A stretch of DNA of 20,464 nucleotides from Halobacteriales archaeon QS_5_70_15 (lineage in GTDB: Archaea; Halobacteriota; Halobacteria; Halobacteriales; Haloarculaceae): assembly GCA_003022005.1 (NCBI GenBank), contig PXRQ01000119.1:8794-29257 (forward strand). Direction: 5' to 3'. Positions 1 to 8,377 of the stretch are shown piece by piece (the stretch's first letter is position 1; every line of letters starts with the position of its first letter). The position numbers were made by a program, and so were the translations under genes. The notes beneath the pieces were generated by a model, which had not been told where the DNA came from, ran no database searches, and was given only the letters and a program-made list of their open reading frames with translations.

Positions 1-852
1 GCGTACGACTCCATCGAAGGGGCGTTCGAGGGCCAGGACGCGGTGGTGTTCCTCGTCGCGCTCTCCCCGCTGTTCAAACCGAAGGGCGGCTACGAGCGAC
101 ACTACGACGTCCACCTTGAGGGGACCGAGAACGCCGTTCATGCCGCGAAGGAGCACGGCGTCGACCGGTACCTCCAGATGAGCGCGCTGGGGGCCGACCC
201 GAACGCGGACACGGCGTACATCCGCTCGAAGGGCGAGGCCGACCGGGTCGTGAAGGACTCCGGGCTCGACTGGACCGTCTTCCGGCCCTCGGTCGTCTTC
301 GGGGAGGGCGACGAGTTCGTCGGGTTCACGAAGCTGCTCGCGCCGCCGTACTTCACGCCGCTGCCCGGCGGCGGGCAGAGCGAGTTCCAGCCGGTCTGGA
401 TCGGCGATCTGGTGGAGATGCTCGCGATGGCGCTCGAGGGGTCGGTCCCGACGGCCGAAGGCGAGGCGGAGACCGGGGACGAAGGCGACGAGGGCGAGCG
501 GGGAGCCGAGACGGGCGACGAGGAGCCCGCGAACCCGCACGTCGGCGAGGTCTACGAGATCGGCGGTCCCCAGGTGCTGACGCTGGCGGAGGTGGCCCGG
601 CTGGCCCACGCCGCCGACGGCAAGCCGGTGAACGTCTACTCGGTCCCGATGCCGCTCGCCGGCGTCGGGCTGAAGCTCCTCGACAACGTCCCGGGCGCAC
701 CCATGGGGGGCGACCAGTACCGCTCGCTCAAGATCGACAACGTCACGAGCGACGACGCCGTCGGCGTGTTCGGCTTCGAGGAGAAGGACCTGAGGACCCT
801 GGCGGAGTACCTCGGTGTGGACCCCGCGGCGGCCGAACCGGGCCGGGCCTGA
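1..852 (+). CDS. NAD(P)-binding SDR-family protein, NDUFA9-like (5' end cut off)
   Basis: The frame is open from base 1 to the TGA at 850-852, so the start codon and the N-terminal Rossmann glycine motif lie upstream of the window. The visible part has features of atypical extended SDRs of the complex I NDUFA9-like/NmrA group: a VFLVALSP strand, a GTENAVHAAKEHGVDRYLQMSALGA stretch split by the usual strand/helix, a YIRSKGEADRVVKDSGLDWTVFRPS segment with the typical Y-x3-K, and a VGEVYEIGGP strand. These proteins bind NAD(P); the substrate here is unknown and the cellular role is usually just annotated as NAD(P)H-binding. A low-complexity insert rich in Glu, Gly and Asp (about bases 460-535) interrupts the fold between two conserved segments. 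It lies upstream of cetZ with a 127-nt gap that holds the cetZ promoter, so it is probably a separate transcript. Confidence 0.8.
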   Translation, partial: AYDSIEGAFEGQDAVVFLVALSPLFKPKGGYERHYDVHLEGTENAVHAAKEHGVDRYLQMSALGADPNADTAYIRSKGEADRVVKDSGLDWTVFRPSVVFGEGDEFVGFTKLLAPPYFTPLPGGGQSEFQPVWIGDLVEMLAMALEGSVPTAEGEAETGDEGDEGERGAETGDEEPANPHVGEVYEIGGPQVLTLAEVARLAHAADGKPVNVYSVPMPLAGVGLKLLDNVPGAPMGGDQYRSLKIDNVTSDDAVGVFGFEEKDLRTLAEYLGVDPAAAEPGRA

Positions 853-932
853 CGCGGTCGGGACATCGGCCCGCCGCGGCCGCGGCCGCGACCGCGGGAC
901 GGAAACCGCTGACTCAGGGGCTTACCGAGCCG

Positions 933-942
933 AAAACTTATC
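933..942 (+). promoter_or_regulatory. TATA-like promoter element of cetZ
   Basis: AAAACTTATC is an AT-rich island in a very G+C-rich spacer, 38-47 nt before the cetZ ATG at 980. Archaeal TATA boxes lie about 25-27 nt before transcription start, so a short leader of roughly 10-20 nt is expected. No strong Shine-Dalgarno sequence is seen. Confidence 0.5.
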
Positions 943-979
943 AAGCGCACCGCACCGTGTGTGATCTAGTGACTGGGTA

Positions 980-2161
980 ATGAAACTGGCAATGATCGGC
1001 TTCGGACAGGCCGGCGGGAAGGTACTCGACAGGTTCCTCGAGTACGACGAGCGGACCGGCAGCAACATCGTCCGGGCCGCGGTCGCGGTCAACACGGCCA
1101 AGGCCGACCTCATGGGGCTGGAGCGGGTCCCGGAGGACCAGCGGATACTCATCGGCCAAGCACGGGTGAAGGGTCACGGGGTCGGTGCGGACAACGAACT
1201 CGGGGCGGAGGTCGCCGAGGAGGACATCGACGAGGTACAGGGGGCGATCGACAGCATCCCGGTCCACGAGGTGGACGCGTTCCTCATCATCGCGGGGATG
1301 GGCGGGGGAACCGGCTCGGGCGGCGCACCCGTCCTGGCCAAGCACCTGAAGCGGATCTACACCGAGCCGGTGTACGGACTGGGCATCCTGCCCGGGTCGG
1401 ACGAGGGCGGGATCTACACGCTCAACGCCGCCCGGTCGTTCCAGACGTTCGTCCGCGAGGTCGACAACCTCCTCGTGTTCGACAACGACGCCTGGCGGAA
1501 GACGGGCGAGTCGATGGAGTCGGGCTACGGCGCCATCAACGAGGAGATCGTCCGGCGGTTCGGCATCCTGTTCGGCGCGGGCGAGGTGAAACGCGGTGGG
1601 GAGGTCGCCGAGTCGGTCGTGGACTCCTCGGAGATCATCAACACCCTCGCGTGCGGCGGCGTCTCGACGGTCGGGTACGCCCGCGAGGAGCTCCAGCGCA
1701 GCGAGCAGAACAAGGGCCTGCTCTCGCGGTTCACCGGCGGCGGCGAGGAGGAGCAGGTCGACGCCGCCACCACCACGAACCGGGTCACCAGCCTGGTCCG
1801 GAAGGCGACGCTCGGGCGGCTCACGCTCCCCTGCGAGGTCGGGGGGACCGAGCGAGCGCTGCTCGTGATGTCCGGGCCGCCGAAGTACCTGAACCGGAAG
1901 GGGATCGAGCGCGGCCGCAAGTGGCTCGAGGAACAGACCGGCTCGATGGAGGTCCGCGGCGGGGACTACCCCGTCTCGAGCTCGAACTACGTCGCCGGCG
2001 TCGTCCTCCTCTCCGGCGTGACCAACGTCCCGCGGATCAAGGAACTCCAGCAGGTCGCCATCGAGGCACAGGAGAACATCGACGAACTCCGCGACCAAAG
2101 CGAAGGGAACTTACGGCGGTTGGTCGAAGACGACGAGGATGAGCTTGAGCCGCTGTTCTAG
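980..2161 (+). CDS. cetZ: CetZ tubulin-superfamily GTPase (CetZ1-like)
   Basis: 393 aa, the usual length for the family. CetZ proteins are archaeal tubulin/FtsZ relatives that polymerise with GTP and control cell shape and motile-rod formation rather than division. The N-terminus MKLAMIGFGQAGGKV is the nucleotide-binding strand and loop; the tubulin signature GGGTGSG is at residues 108-114; conserved blocks VYGLGILPGSDEGGIY, DNLLVFDNDAWRKTGES and INEEIVRRFGILFGAGEV follow. The match to CetZ1-type sequences is very close from memory, and the C-terminus ends in an acidic stretch and EPLF. The ATG at 980 gives the expected N-terminus and follows a TATA-like box. The downstream membrane-protein gene starts 23 nt before the cetZ stop in another frame, so the two are probably cotranscribed and translationally coupled. 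Confidence 0.96.
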   Translation: MKLAMIGFGQAGGKVLDRFLEYDERTGSNIVRAAVAVNTAKADLMGLERVPEDQRILIGQARVKGHGVGADNELGAEVAEEDIDEVQGAIDSIPVHEVDAFLIIAGMGGGTGSGGAPVLAKHLKRIYTEPVYGLGILPGSDEGGIYTLNAARSFQTFVREVDNLLVFDNDAWRKTGESMESGYGAINEEIVRRFGILFGAGEVKRGGEVAESVVDSSEIINTLACGGVSTVGYAREELQRSEQNKGLLSRFTGGGEEEQVDAATTTNRVTSLVRKATLGRLTLPCEVGGTERALLVMSGPPKYLNRKGIERGRKWLEEQTGSMEVRGGDYPVSSSNYVAGVVLLSGVTNVPRIKELQQVAIEAQENIDELRDQSEGNLRRLVEDDEDELEPLF

Positions 2162-2900
2162 GACGCTCCTCACTCTCGTACTCCTGGTTTCGCTCGCCGC
2201 GCCGGTGACTGCCATCACGGCGAGTTCCTCGAACGTGCCCGACCAGCAGCGCGTCGGCGAGGAGCGGCGGACCACCATCGCTCTGAGCGACCTCTACGAG
2301 GACGGCACCGACGAGTGGACGCTCCGGGGACGGACGCGGCTCACCAACGCCACCTGGACGATCCGGAAGGTGAAGCTCAACGGCGACACCAGCTCGCGGA
2401 CGTTCACCGGGCGGTCGTTCGAGACGAGGGTCTCCTCGGCGAACAACACCGACCGGGTCGAGGTGATCGTCCGCGGGCGGGCGCCCCCGGTCGAGGGGTT
2501 CAGCTACGACCCGCCACAGCGGTTCGAGTTCGTCCGGCTCTCGAAGGTCGTCGGCGACAACGTCAAGCTCGTCGGGGCCTGGGAGGTCCATCACTACACC
2601 GACGCGTCCCAGCGGGCCCGGAGCGCCATCGAGGACGCCGAGCCCGTCGTGGAGAGCGCGGGGAACCAGCAGGCCCGCGAGCAGCTGAACCGCGCGATAC
2701 GGGCGTACGAGAGCGGCGAGTTCGACCTCGCCCGCGACCTCGCGGGGGACGCCGAGAGCACCGCACGGAACGCCCAGCAGTCGAGTCGGACGCTCAGGCT
2801 GGTCCTCATCGGCGCGGGCGTCCTCGTCGTCCTCGGCCTGCTCGCCGGGGGCGTGCTCTACCTCCGCTCGCAGTCCGGACCCGGGGACCCCCTCGGTTGA
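2139..2900 (+). CDS. Secreted membrane-anchored protein overlapping cetZ, function unknown
   Basis: 253 aa. Residues 1-25 look like a Sec signal peptide (basic Arg5 and Arg8, then a Leu/Val-rich core ending in a PVTA-type cleavage region). Residues 30-155 form an acidic, Asn/Thr-rich extracellular domain predicted to be mainly beta. Residues 156-213 are charged and helical, with an AIRAYESGEFDLARDLAGDAEST segment like a single TPR-type helix pair. Residues 220-242 form one transmembrane helix, followed by a short polar tail. The expected topology is outside domain with a C-terminal anchor. The ATG is chosen because it begins the signal peptide; it lies inside the end of cetZ (23-nt overlap). 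CofC follows after 5 nt. I do not recognise a characterised family. Coupling to cetZ suggests, but does not show, a link to the cell envelope or cell shape. Confidence 0.85.
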   Translation: MSLSRCSRTLLTLVLLVSLAAPVTAITASSSNVPDQQRVGEERRTTIALSDLYEDGTDEWTLRGRTRLTNATWTIRKVKLNGDTSSRTFTGRSFETRVSSANNTDRVEVIVRGRAPPVEGFSYDPPQRFEFVRLSKVVGDNVKLVGAWEVHHYTDASQRARSAIEDAEPVVESAGNQQAREQLNRAIRAYESGEFDLARDLAGDAESTARNAQQSSRTLRLVLIGAGVLVVLGLLAGGVLYLRSQSGPGDPLG

Positions 2901-2905
2901 CCCGG

Positions 2906-3523
2906 ATGCGAACGCTCGTCCCGTTCGACGCGACGTCGCCGAAGACGCGGCTCGGGCCGCTGCTCGACGCCGACGAGCGGCGCGAGTTCGCCGGGGTGAT
3001 GCTCTCGGACGTGCTCTCTGCGCTCGCGTCGACGCCGGCCGAGCCGGTCGTCCTCGCGACCGGACCGGTCGAGGTCCCCGTGCCGGTCGAAGTCGACGAC
3101 CGCCCGCTCACCGAGGCGGTGAACGCCCACCTCGGCCCCGAGCCGACCGCGGTGGTGATGGCCGACCTCGCGCTGGCGACGCCCGGAAGCGTCGAGCGCC
3201 TGTTCGACCCCGACGCCGGCGTGACGCTCGTCCCCGGTCGCGGCGGCGGCACGAACGCGCTCGTCGCCCGCGATCCGGCGTTCCACGTCGATTACCACGG
3301 CGCTTCCTACCGGGACCACCGGCAGATCGCCGAGTCCGCCGGGGTGTCGGTGGCGACGGTCGACTCCTTCCGGCTCTCGACCGACGTCGACGAACCGGCG
3401 GACCTCGTGGAGGTACTGCTCCACGCGCCGGATGGTGGGGCGGGCTCGTGGCTCGCCGACCGGGGTCTCGAGGTGGTCGTCGAGGATCGCGACGAGCGGG
3501 TCGCGGCACGGCGGCGCCCCTGA
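2906..3523 (+). CDS. cofC: 2-phospho-L-lactate guanylyltransferase CofC
   Basis: 205 aa. CofC activates 2-phospholactate (or a related C3 acid) with GTP for transfer to the deazaflavin Fo in coenzyme F420 synthesis. The N-terminus MRTLVPFDATSPKTRLGPLL has the nucleotidyltransferase signature with the PKTRL motif at residues 12-16, and AVVMADLALATP is the metal-binding D strand. GRGGGTNALVAR near the middle and FDTDVDEPADL-like FRLSTDVDEPADLVEVL near the end are also typical. The ATG at 2906 follows the previous stop by 5 nt. The stop TGA (3521-3523) lies inside the first bases of a palindromic repeat. CofG follows on the same strand and works in the same pathway. Confidence 0.93.
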   Translation: MRTLVPFDATSPKTRLGPLLDADERREFAGVMLSDVLSALASTPAEPVVLATGPVEVPVPVEVDDRPLTEAVNAHLGPEPTAVVMADLALATPGSVERLFDPDAGVTLVPGRGGGTNALVARDPAFHVDYHGASYRDHRQIAESAGVSVATVDSFRLSTDVDEPADLVEVLLHAPDGGAGSWLADRGLEVVVEDRDERVAARRRP

Positions 3524-3605
3524 TACGGACGGTCGTTGTCTCTCGCCGGTGAGCGCCGACCCCGTCCGGACACTCACCGGTGAACCGGTAGACCCCTCCG
3601 TGGGG
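3520..3605 (+). repeat. Palindromic element copy A (3' end of cofC)
   Basis: Starts CTGATACGGACGGTCGTTG, matching the reverse complement of the ends of the copies at 7054, 8292, 8964 and 16488. It contains an inner inverted repeat, CGCCGGTGAGCG against CACTCACCGGTG, around GCCGACCCCGTC, a core shared with copies B and D. The distal outer arm is degenerate (only a weak match ending CCTCCGTGG), so the far border is approximate. The TGA of the first heptamer is the cofC stop codon. It may act as the cofC terminator or an RNA 3' structure. Confidence 0.7.
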
Positions 3606-3647
3606 GCCCCGCGGGCCGCCGCCCGTGCCGCGATCCGTGGAGCCAAC

Positions 3648-3655
3648 GCTTTTGT
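3648..3655 (+). promoter_or_regulatory. TATA-like element of cofG
   Basis: GCTTTTGT, the only T-rich stretch in the spacer, lies 24-31 nt before the GTG at 3679. This spacing fits a leaderless haloarchaeal transcript starting at the GTG and supports that start choice. Confidence 0.45.
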
Positions 3656-3678
3656 CCCCCCGTACCGGAGCGTCGTCC

Positions 3679-4773
3679 GTGATTCCGGGTGCCGAGGCCC
3701 ACGGGGTGGAGCTGGACGTCCGAGAGCACGACGTGGAGGCCGCGCTGGCGGTCGACCCCGGGGACGTCTCGGCCGCTCCGGAGCTCACCTTCGCCAGGAA
3801 CGTGTTCGTCCCGCTGACGACCGCCTGCCGGTACACCTGCACCTACTGCACGTACTACGACCCGCCGGGGCAGGCGTCGCTGCTCTCGCCCGAGGAGATC
3901 CGCGAGATCGTCGAGCGCGGGGCCGACGCGGGCTGTACGGAGGCGCTGTTCACGTTCGGCGACGACCCGGACGACCGCTACACCGAGGTCCACGAACAGC
4001 TCCGGCAGTGGGGCCACGACTCCGTCCACTCCTACCTGCGGGAGGCGTGCGAGATCGCGCTGGACGCGGGGCTGCTCCCCCACTCGAACCCGGGCGACCA
4101 GACCCGCGAGCAGATGTCGCTCGTCGCGGATCTGAACGCCTCGATGGGGGTGATGCTCGAGACGACCGGGGACGTGCGGGCCCACGCCGGGCCCCGGGGG
4201 AAGTCCCCGGGACAGCGGCTCGCCACGATACGGACCGCCGGCGAGCTCGGCGTCCCCTTCACGACCGGTATCCTCGTGGGGATCGGCGAGGAGCCACGCG
4301 ACCGGGCGGCCTCGCTGCTGGCGATCCGCGAGCTCCACGAGCGCTACGGCCACGTCCAGGAGGTGATCGTCCAGCCGGTCTCGCCCAACGAGCGGTGGTC
4401 GGACCCGAAGCCGGCGCTGGAGACGATGCGACGGACCACGGCGATGGCCCGGGCGGTCCTCCCCCAGGAGGTGTCGGTCCAGTCCCCGCCGAACCTCGCG
4501 CCCGTCCGGGAGCTGCTGGACTGCGGCGTCGACGACCTCGGCGGCGTCTCGCCGGTGACCGTCGACCACGTCAACCCGGACTACGAGTGGCCGGCGCTGC
4601 GCGAACTCGAGGACATCGCGGCGGGGGCCGGAGTGCCCCTCCGGGAGCGGCTCCCCGTTTACCAGCGGTTCCTCGACGATCCGGACCGGGAGTGGGTGAG
4701 CCCCCGCATCCGGGACGCCATCGGCGCCGACGACGCCGCCGGCGTCCGGTACCGGTCGCTGCTGGCCGATTAG
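3679..4773 (+). CDS. cofG: FO synthase subunit 1, CofG (radical SAM)
   Basis: 364 aa from the GTG at 3679. CofG and CofH together make Fo (7,8-didemethyl-8-hydroxy-5-deazariboflavin), the chromophore of coenzyme F420. The radical SAM cluster motif CRYTCTYC gives Cys50, Cys54 and Cys57 (C-x3-C-x2-C). Other family marks are GCTEALFTFGDDPDDRY, HSNPGDQTREQM, GVMLETTGDVR, TTGILVGIGE and IVQPVSPNERW. GTG 3679 is preferred over an in-frame ATG at 3625 because it begins at the family's usual MIPGAE-type N-terminus and follows a TATA-like box with leaderless spacing; the extra 18 residues of the longer form overlap repeat A. CofC is just upstream. CofH is not in the window; a broken kinase gene follows instead. 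Confidence 0.94.
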   Translation: MIPGAEAHGVELDVREHDVEAALAVDPGDVSAAPELTFARNVFVPLTTACRYTCTYCTYYDPPGQASLLSPEEIREIVERGADAGCTEALFTFGDDPDDRYTEVHEQLRQWGHDSVHSYLREACEIALDAGLLPHSNPGDQTREQMSLVADLNASMGVMLETTGDVRAHAGPRGKSPGQRLATIRTAGELGVPFTTGILVGIGEEPRDRAASLLAIRELHERYGHVQEVIVQPVSPNERWSDPKPALETMRRTTAMARAVLPQEVSVQSPPNLAPVRELLDCGVDDLGGVSPVTVDHVNPDYEWPALRELEDIAAGAGVPLRERLPVYQRFLDDPDREWVSPRIRDAIGADDAAGVRYRSLLAD

Positions 4774-5070
4774 GCGGACAGGCGACCCGTCCTCGCCGCT
4801 CCGAGGGCTCGCCTCCGCTACTCACGGCTCCCTCCGGTCGCCGTTCGCGTACCGCGCCTTCCCTGCGGTTGGCCTCGCTGCCCGCGGAACGGTGGGTCGC
4901 GCTCCCGTCCCGGCCGCCCCGCGCCCCTTGTCGGAACACGGGGCGTCCGGTCGCCGCTTCGCGCTTGAACCTCCGTGTCCCGCCGGCGGCCGGGAGTGGA
5001 TCCGGACGGCCGCTTCGCGTGGGTGGCGCGGGCGGGACGCCGCCCCGGTGGCACCGTCGACCGGCCGCGA
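4774..5070. other. Gene-free G+C-rich spacer
   Basis: About 300 nt with no convincing gene on either strand. It holds mirror-like runs such as CTCCGAGGGCTCGCCTCCG and stretches of the type common in haloarchaeal spacers. The open frames that cross it have skewed Arg/Pro/Gly composition and no recognisable domain. The cofG terminator should lie here, but I cannot mark a clear hairpin with a T tract. Confidence 0.5.
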
Positions 5071-5078
5071 GTTTATAC
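5071..5078 (+). promoter_or_regulatory. TATA-like element before the broken histidine kinase
   Basis: GTTTATAC is a good archaeal TATA box. Transcription would start near 5100, but no in-frame ATG, GTG or TTG occurs between it and the first PAS domain. Confidence 0.5.
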
Positions 5079-5088
5079 ACGCTGGCCC

Positions 5089-5973
5089 ACGAACGACGAC
5101 CGATCCGAGGACGTCCTCGACCGCGTCAGCGACGGGTTCTTCGCGGTCGACAGCGACTGGCTCGTCACCTACATCAACCGGGCGGGCGAGGAGTCCCACG
5201 GGGTGACCACCGACGAGCTCGTCGACGAGGTGCTCTGGGACGTGTTCCCCGAGGCGGTCGGGACGCAGTTCTACGACGCCTACCACCGCGCGGTCGAGAC
5301 GGGCGAGCCCGTGACCTTCGAGTCGTACTACGAGCCGCTCGAGAGCTGGTTCGAGGTCCGGGCGTTCCCCTCGGAGTCGGGGCTCTCGGTCTACTTCGGC
5401 GACATCACCGAGCGCCGCCGTATGGAGACGGAGCTCCGCCGGGAGCGGTCCCTGCTCGAGCGAGTCACTCCCGGTCACGCGGGTGTTCGAGTCCGGCGAG
5501 CCGGTGTTCGACGCCGAGCACGGCATCGAGCACCCGGACGGGTCCCGGCTCTGGCTCTCGGTCAACGTCGTCCCGCACACGGACGCCGACGGGACCGTCC
5601 GGCACGTCGTCGCCGCCTTCGAGGACGTCACGGACCGACGCGAGCGCGAGGCGGATCTCGAGTCGGCCAACCGACAGTTCGAGGTCCTCAGCCGCATCCT
5701 CAGGCACGACGTCCGGAACGACGTCCCCGTGCTCGGATGGGCCGGACTCCTGGAGGAGCGTCTCGACGACCGGGAGTCGCTCGAACTGCTCGCCCGTATC
5801 CGGCGGACCGGCCAGGACGCCCTCCGGCTGACCGAGACCGGCAAGGACGTCATCGAGGTGCTCTCGACGGACGGGACGGTCCCGCTCGAACCGGTGTCGG
5901 TCCGGGACGTCCTCTCCGCCGAGCTCTCGAAGCACCGCGAGATGTACCCCCACGCCGAGTTCCGCGTCGAGGA
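5089..5973 (+). pseudogene. PAS-type sensor histidine kinase, decayed and truncated
   Basis: The first frame (about 5089-5460) encodes a PAS domain: LDRVSDGFFAVDSDWLVTYIN through VYFGDITERRRMETELRRE. At about 5461-5483 the frame changes and about 50-60 residues expected for the first half of a second PAS domain are missing. The second frame resumes at VFESGEPVFDAEHGIEHPDGS, runs through FEDVTDRREREADL, then a HisKA helix with the H-box RILRHDVRNDVPVLG (phospho-acceptor His codon at 5705-5707). The ATP-binding HATPase domain that should follow is absent: the sequence runs into 11 G and then an unrelated G8 gene. No start codon fits; ACG at 5089, giving TNDDRSEDVLD, could be a mutated ATG but lies too close to the TATA box for leaderless initiation. 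Intact homologues are membrane-linked or soluble two-component sensors. This copy cannot be an active kinase. Confidence 0.82.
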
Positions 5974-5984
5974 GGGGGGGGGGG
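5974..5984 (+). other. Run of 11 G at the kinase/G8 junction
   Basis: Eleven consecutive G mark the exact point where kinase-like sequence ends and G8-like sequence begins. The two lie in different frames. Such a run is prone to slippage, recombination and misassembly. Confidence 0.8.
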
Positions 5985-7053
5985 AATCCACCGGGGCGGT
6001 CCGAAGGCGAGTGGAGCGATCCGGACGTCTGGGAGGGCGGGTCGGTGCCCGATGACGGCACCCGGGTGCAGGTGCCCGACGACGTCGTGGTCACCGTCGC
6101 GAGCGAACTCGGCGCGAGGATCGACACCGTCCGCGTCGACGGGACGCTGGCGTTCGACCCGACGGTAGACACCGGGCTCCCGGTCGACACGTTGGTGAGC
6201 ACGCCCGGGAGTAGCCTCCGCATCGGCTCGGAGGCCGACCCCGTCCGTCCCGACGCGACCACCCGGGTGATGTTCGTCGACCGCGGTCCGATAGACGAGG
6301 GGCGCGATCCCGACCGGGTGGGGCGGGGGCTGATCGCGATGGGCGTGTTCGAGACCCACGGCGCCGAAACGACGCCCTGGACGGAACTCGGGGCGGCGCC
6401 GCGGCCCACGCCACGACGCTCTCGCTGCTCGAGCCGCCGACGAACTGGTCGCCCGGGGACGAGCTGGTGATCCCGGGGGCCGATCCGCTCGAGAACCGGG
6501 ACGAGGAGGTCCGGATCGCGTCGGTCGATGGCTCGACGGTCGCCCTGGACCGCCCCCTCGAGCACGACCACGTCCCGCCCGCGCCGGACCTCCCGACCCA
6601 CGCCGTTCACCTGACCCGGAACGTCCGGTTCGTCTCCGAGAGCGAGGAGATACCCAGGCGGGGGCACGTCAGGGTCCACTCGGCGTCGACGACGGTCCGC
6701 CACGCCGGCTGTTACGGGCTGGGACGGACGGACAGGTCCTACCCGTTCACGAACCCTCAGCACGGCGAACCCCCGGAGGACGTCCCGCCGAACCCGCGGG
6801 CCCGCTACGCGCTGCACTTCCACGTCACGAGTATCGGCGCCGAGCCGCCACACCGCGTCGAGGGCTGTGTCGTCGACGGGAACCCCGGGGGGGCGTCGTC
6901 AACCACCACGGCTACGTCGACGTCGTCGACTCGGTGACCTACGACGTGTTCGGGTCCGGGTTCGTCGCGGAGGCGGGCGACGAGCAGGGCTCGTTCCGGC
7001 GGAACTTCGCGCTCCGGTCGGAGGGCAGCGGCGAGGTACCCGACAGCCGGGCG

Positions 7054-7141
7054 TTCATACGGTCGTGCGTAACGATGTACCGGCGATCAACCCTGACGGG
7101 GTCGGCGATCATCGGTAAAAGACTACGCACGACCGTATCAA
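7054..7141 (+). repeat. Palindromic element copy B inside the G8 pseudogene
   Basis: Perfect 15-bp outer inverted repeat: ATACGGTCGTGCGTA (7057-7071) against TACGCACGACCGTAT (7124-7138). The inner part has ACCGGCGATCA and GGCGATCATCGGT around CTGACGGGGTCGGCG, which matches the reverse complement of copy A's core. The right end is GTATCAA. It separates the DSRAF-coding and DCPGHVDDFGHGG-coding parts of one beta-helix domain and shifts the frame. Confidence 0.8.
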
Positions 7142-8291
7142 ACACCGGGACTGCCCTGGACACGTCGACGACTTCGGCCACGGCGGCCACGGCTTCTGAC
7201 TCCAGGGGCCGCTGGTCGCCGTCGAGGACAACGTCGCGGCGGGCCACCGCCACCACGCCTACGCGTTCTGGAACCGGCCGCACGTCGACCGACCGCTCGA
7301 GGACGACGAGGGGATACGCGACAAGCGCGGGACGGTCCCGAACCTCCCGCTCATGTACGTCGACGGGCAGGAGTCGCTGCGGGAGTCGATACACGCCGAG
7401 GACGGCGCCGTCTCCTCCGGATACGTCCGGACACGGTCCTTCGAGGACAACACGGCGTACGCCTCCGGCGGCGGCCTCGACGTCTCCTGGCACATGTTCA
7501 GGCGGCCCCACGCCCGCTACGACGAGTACGGCACGATAGACGGCTTCACCGCGTACGCCATCGGCCCGCTCGAGCGGGCGGACGGACGCCTCGCCGAGCC
7601 GGACAAGCACAACGGCCAGGGCGGGAACGTCGGCATCTCGGTCCGGTACAGCCTCAACGTCCGGATCCGGGACGCCCGTCTGATCGGGCGGGGCCCCGGT
7701 ATCGCTATCAACCGCAACACGCCCTCCGCCGAGAACCTCCTCGTCGAGGACTCCGTCGTCGAGGGCGGGAGGTCGGGGTGCGACCGACCGAGCGCGGCGA
7801 GACCGTCATCAGGGGCAACCGGCTCTCGAACCAGGTCAACGTCGAGGTCACGCCGGAGGGCGAGCGGGGCGTGCTCATCACCGGCAACGAGTTCGACGAG
7901 CGGGAGGCCGCACAGGTGGCCCTCGAGCCCCTCGACCTGGAGCGGCTCGGCCCGGAGGAGCTGTTCGGGGGCGACTGGCGCCGGGGGATCGAGATCGACG
8001 ACCGTACGGCCTACTACCCCGAGCAGGCGCCCGACCACGTCCCGGTTCCGAACGGGCGGGCGCTCCGGACGCTCGCGGACGGCGACCGCGCGCGCGAGCG
8101 GCTGGCCGGCCTCGTCGTCGGCGACCCGAAGAACGCGGTGGGGCGGACCAACCGCGAGCTGATGGACTGCCACGGCGTCGCCGTCGGCGGGGGCCTCCTC
8201 CTGGATGACGCCGCGGGGAGCTGGCGGGTCTCCGGGGGGCGGCTCGAACCGGCACCCGACGAGCGACCGACGGACGAGGTCTGGCTCGAGG

Positions 8292-8377
8292 CTCATACTG
8301 TCAGACATAACTACCTGAACATCATCGCCACCCCGGTCGGGCGATGTCGTTCATGGGCCTACGTCCGACAGTATCAG
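8292..8377 (+). repeat. Palindromic element copy C, in-frame insertion in the G8 pseudogene
   Basis: Outer arms ATACTGTCAGACATA (8295-8309) and TACGTCCGACAGTAT pair at 13 of 15 positions. An inner hairpin is formed by GAACATCATCGCC and GGGCGATGTCGTTC. The right end GTATCAG is the family end. Removing 84 nt (28 codons, 8294-8377) joins WLEA to EGSVGDLF in the same frame, as expected for the uninterrupted domain linker. Confidence 0.75.

Noticed and set aside
941..2098. 385-aa open frame antisense to cetZ
   Set aside because: It mirrors cetZ codons, has no domain, and is typical of long antisense frames in G+C-rich DNA.
3432..5831. 799-aa plus-strand open frame
   Set aside because: Out-of-frame shadow across cofG, the spacer and the kinase; Arg/Pro/Gly-rich.
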